Below the pieces are notes generated by a model, which did not search any database, was not told the DNA's origin, and worked only from the letters and a program-made list of their open reading frames with translations. Of a stretch of 15,572 bases of DNA, positions 15,392 to 15,572 are shown piece by piece. Location: NCBI GenBank assembly GCA_030608765.1, contig JAUWDN010000006.1:1-15572 (forward strand), in the 5' to 3' direction. The position numbers and the translations under genes are program-made. Position 1 is the first letter of the stretch. Every line of letters starts with the position of its first letter. This stretch comes from Promethearchaeota archaeon. Its GTDB lineage: Archaea; Asgardarchaeota; Lokiarchaeia; Sigynarchaeales; SOKP01.

Positions 15392-15572
15392 GAAATCCAG
15401 AGATTTTAGAATCTAGAGCATGTACATTTTACGTAAAAAAAGAAGGAATTCCTAAAGGATGTCAACAATGTTTAAAGGGTACTAAAGCAGTGTTATTTCT
15501 TAATGGAATCTGTCAGAATCCAAAACAATGTTGGTGGTATTGTCCGATTTCTGAAAAACGAAAAGGTAAGCA
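15388..15572 (+). CDS. Radical SAM protein (5' part, continues past the window)
   Basis: Only the first 61 codons are visible. The start ATG overlaps the nucleotidyltransferase stop (ATGA), implying translational coupling. Visible cysteines are C12, the pair C25-x2-C28, and the cluster C42-x5-C48-x3-C52 within NGICQNPKQCWWYCPIS. This resembles the 4Fe-4S motif of an archaeal radical SAM family with the CPxS ending, but with longer spacing than the canonical CxxxCxxC. GTKAVLFLNG ahead of it is the usual first strand. The reaction cannot be deduced from this fragment. The coupling suggests that it and the nucleotidyltransferase act on one pathway. Confidence 0.75.
   Translation, partial: MRNPEILESRACTFYVKKEGIPKGCQQCLKGTKAVLFLNGICQNPKQCWWYCPISEKRKGK

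Noticed and set aside
1..15572. CRISPR arrays, insertion sequences, tRNA or rRNA genes
   Set aside because: No regularly spaced direct repeats, transposase-like reading frames, terminal inverted repeats or tRNA-like stems were seen on either strand.

Overview
The window is AT-rich (roughly 70% A+T by eye) and archaeal. It carries both subunits of the archaea-specific replicative DNA polymerase D, an Orc1/Cdc6 initiator, a CDP-archaeol synthase for ether lipids, an archaeal NusA-like KH protein, and archease with the RNA ligase RtcB. A longin-like domain protein fused to a winged helix suggests an Asgard archaeon. That placement is an inference; no rRNA is present to confirm it.

Layout: (1) 44-1249, a membrane-embedded M28 metallopeptidase. 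Its 3' end overlaps the 3' end of the PolD large subunit gene by 18 bp. (2) 1232-8741, a replication block: PolD large subunit (-), divergent PolD small subunit (+), a DUF2240-like/SWIM zinc-finger protein (+), and Orc1/Cdc6 (-), which converges on the SWIM gene with a 4-bp overlap. The 308-bp gap upstream of cdc6 (8742-9049) holds origin-box-like motifs and is the best candidate replication origin. (3) 9050-12446, housekeeping genes on alternating strands: CDP-archaeol synthase, NusA-like KH protein, archease and RtcB. Archease and RtcB are a known functional pair but are convergent here instead of forming an operon. (4) 12582-13820, the longin/winged-helix gene, clearly richer in G+C than its neighbours, divergent from cutA. 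A perfect 14-bp palindrome lies between them. (5) 13845-15572, a probable membrane-anchored protein whose frame is broken at an 11-T tract, then a nucleotidyltransferase gene joined by an ATGA overlap to a radical SAM gene that runs off the window.

Functionally, the initiator marks the origin and PolD replicates from it. The PolD large subunit ends in a perfect PCNA-binding motif, and the SWIM protein is a plausible but unproven accessory factor. Archease activates RtcB for RNA ligation. The most novel elements are the SWIM protein inside the PolD/Cdc6 cluster, the compositionally distinct longin/winged-helix protein, the M28 peptidase with membrane segments inserted in its catalytic domain, and the T11 frame break. 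No tRNA, rRNA, CRISPR array or insertion sequence was seen.
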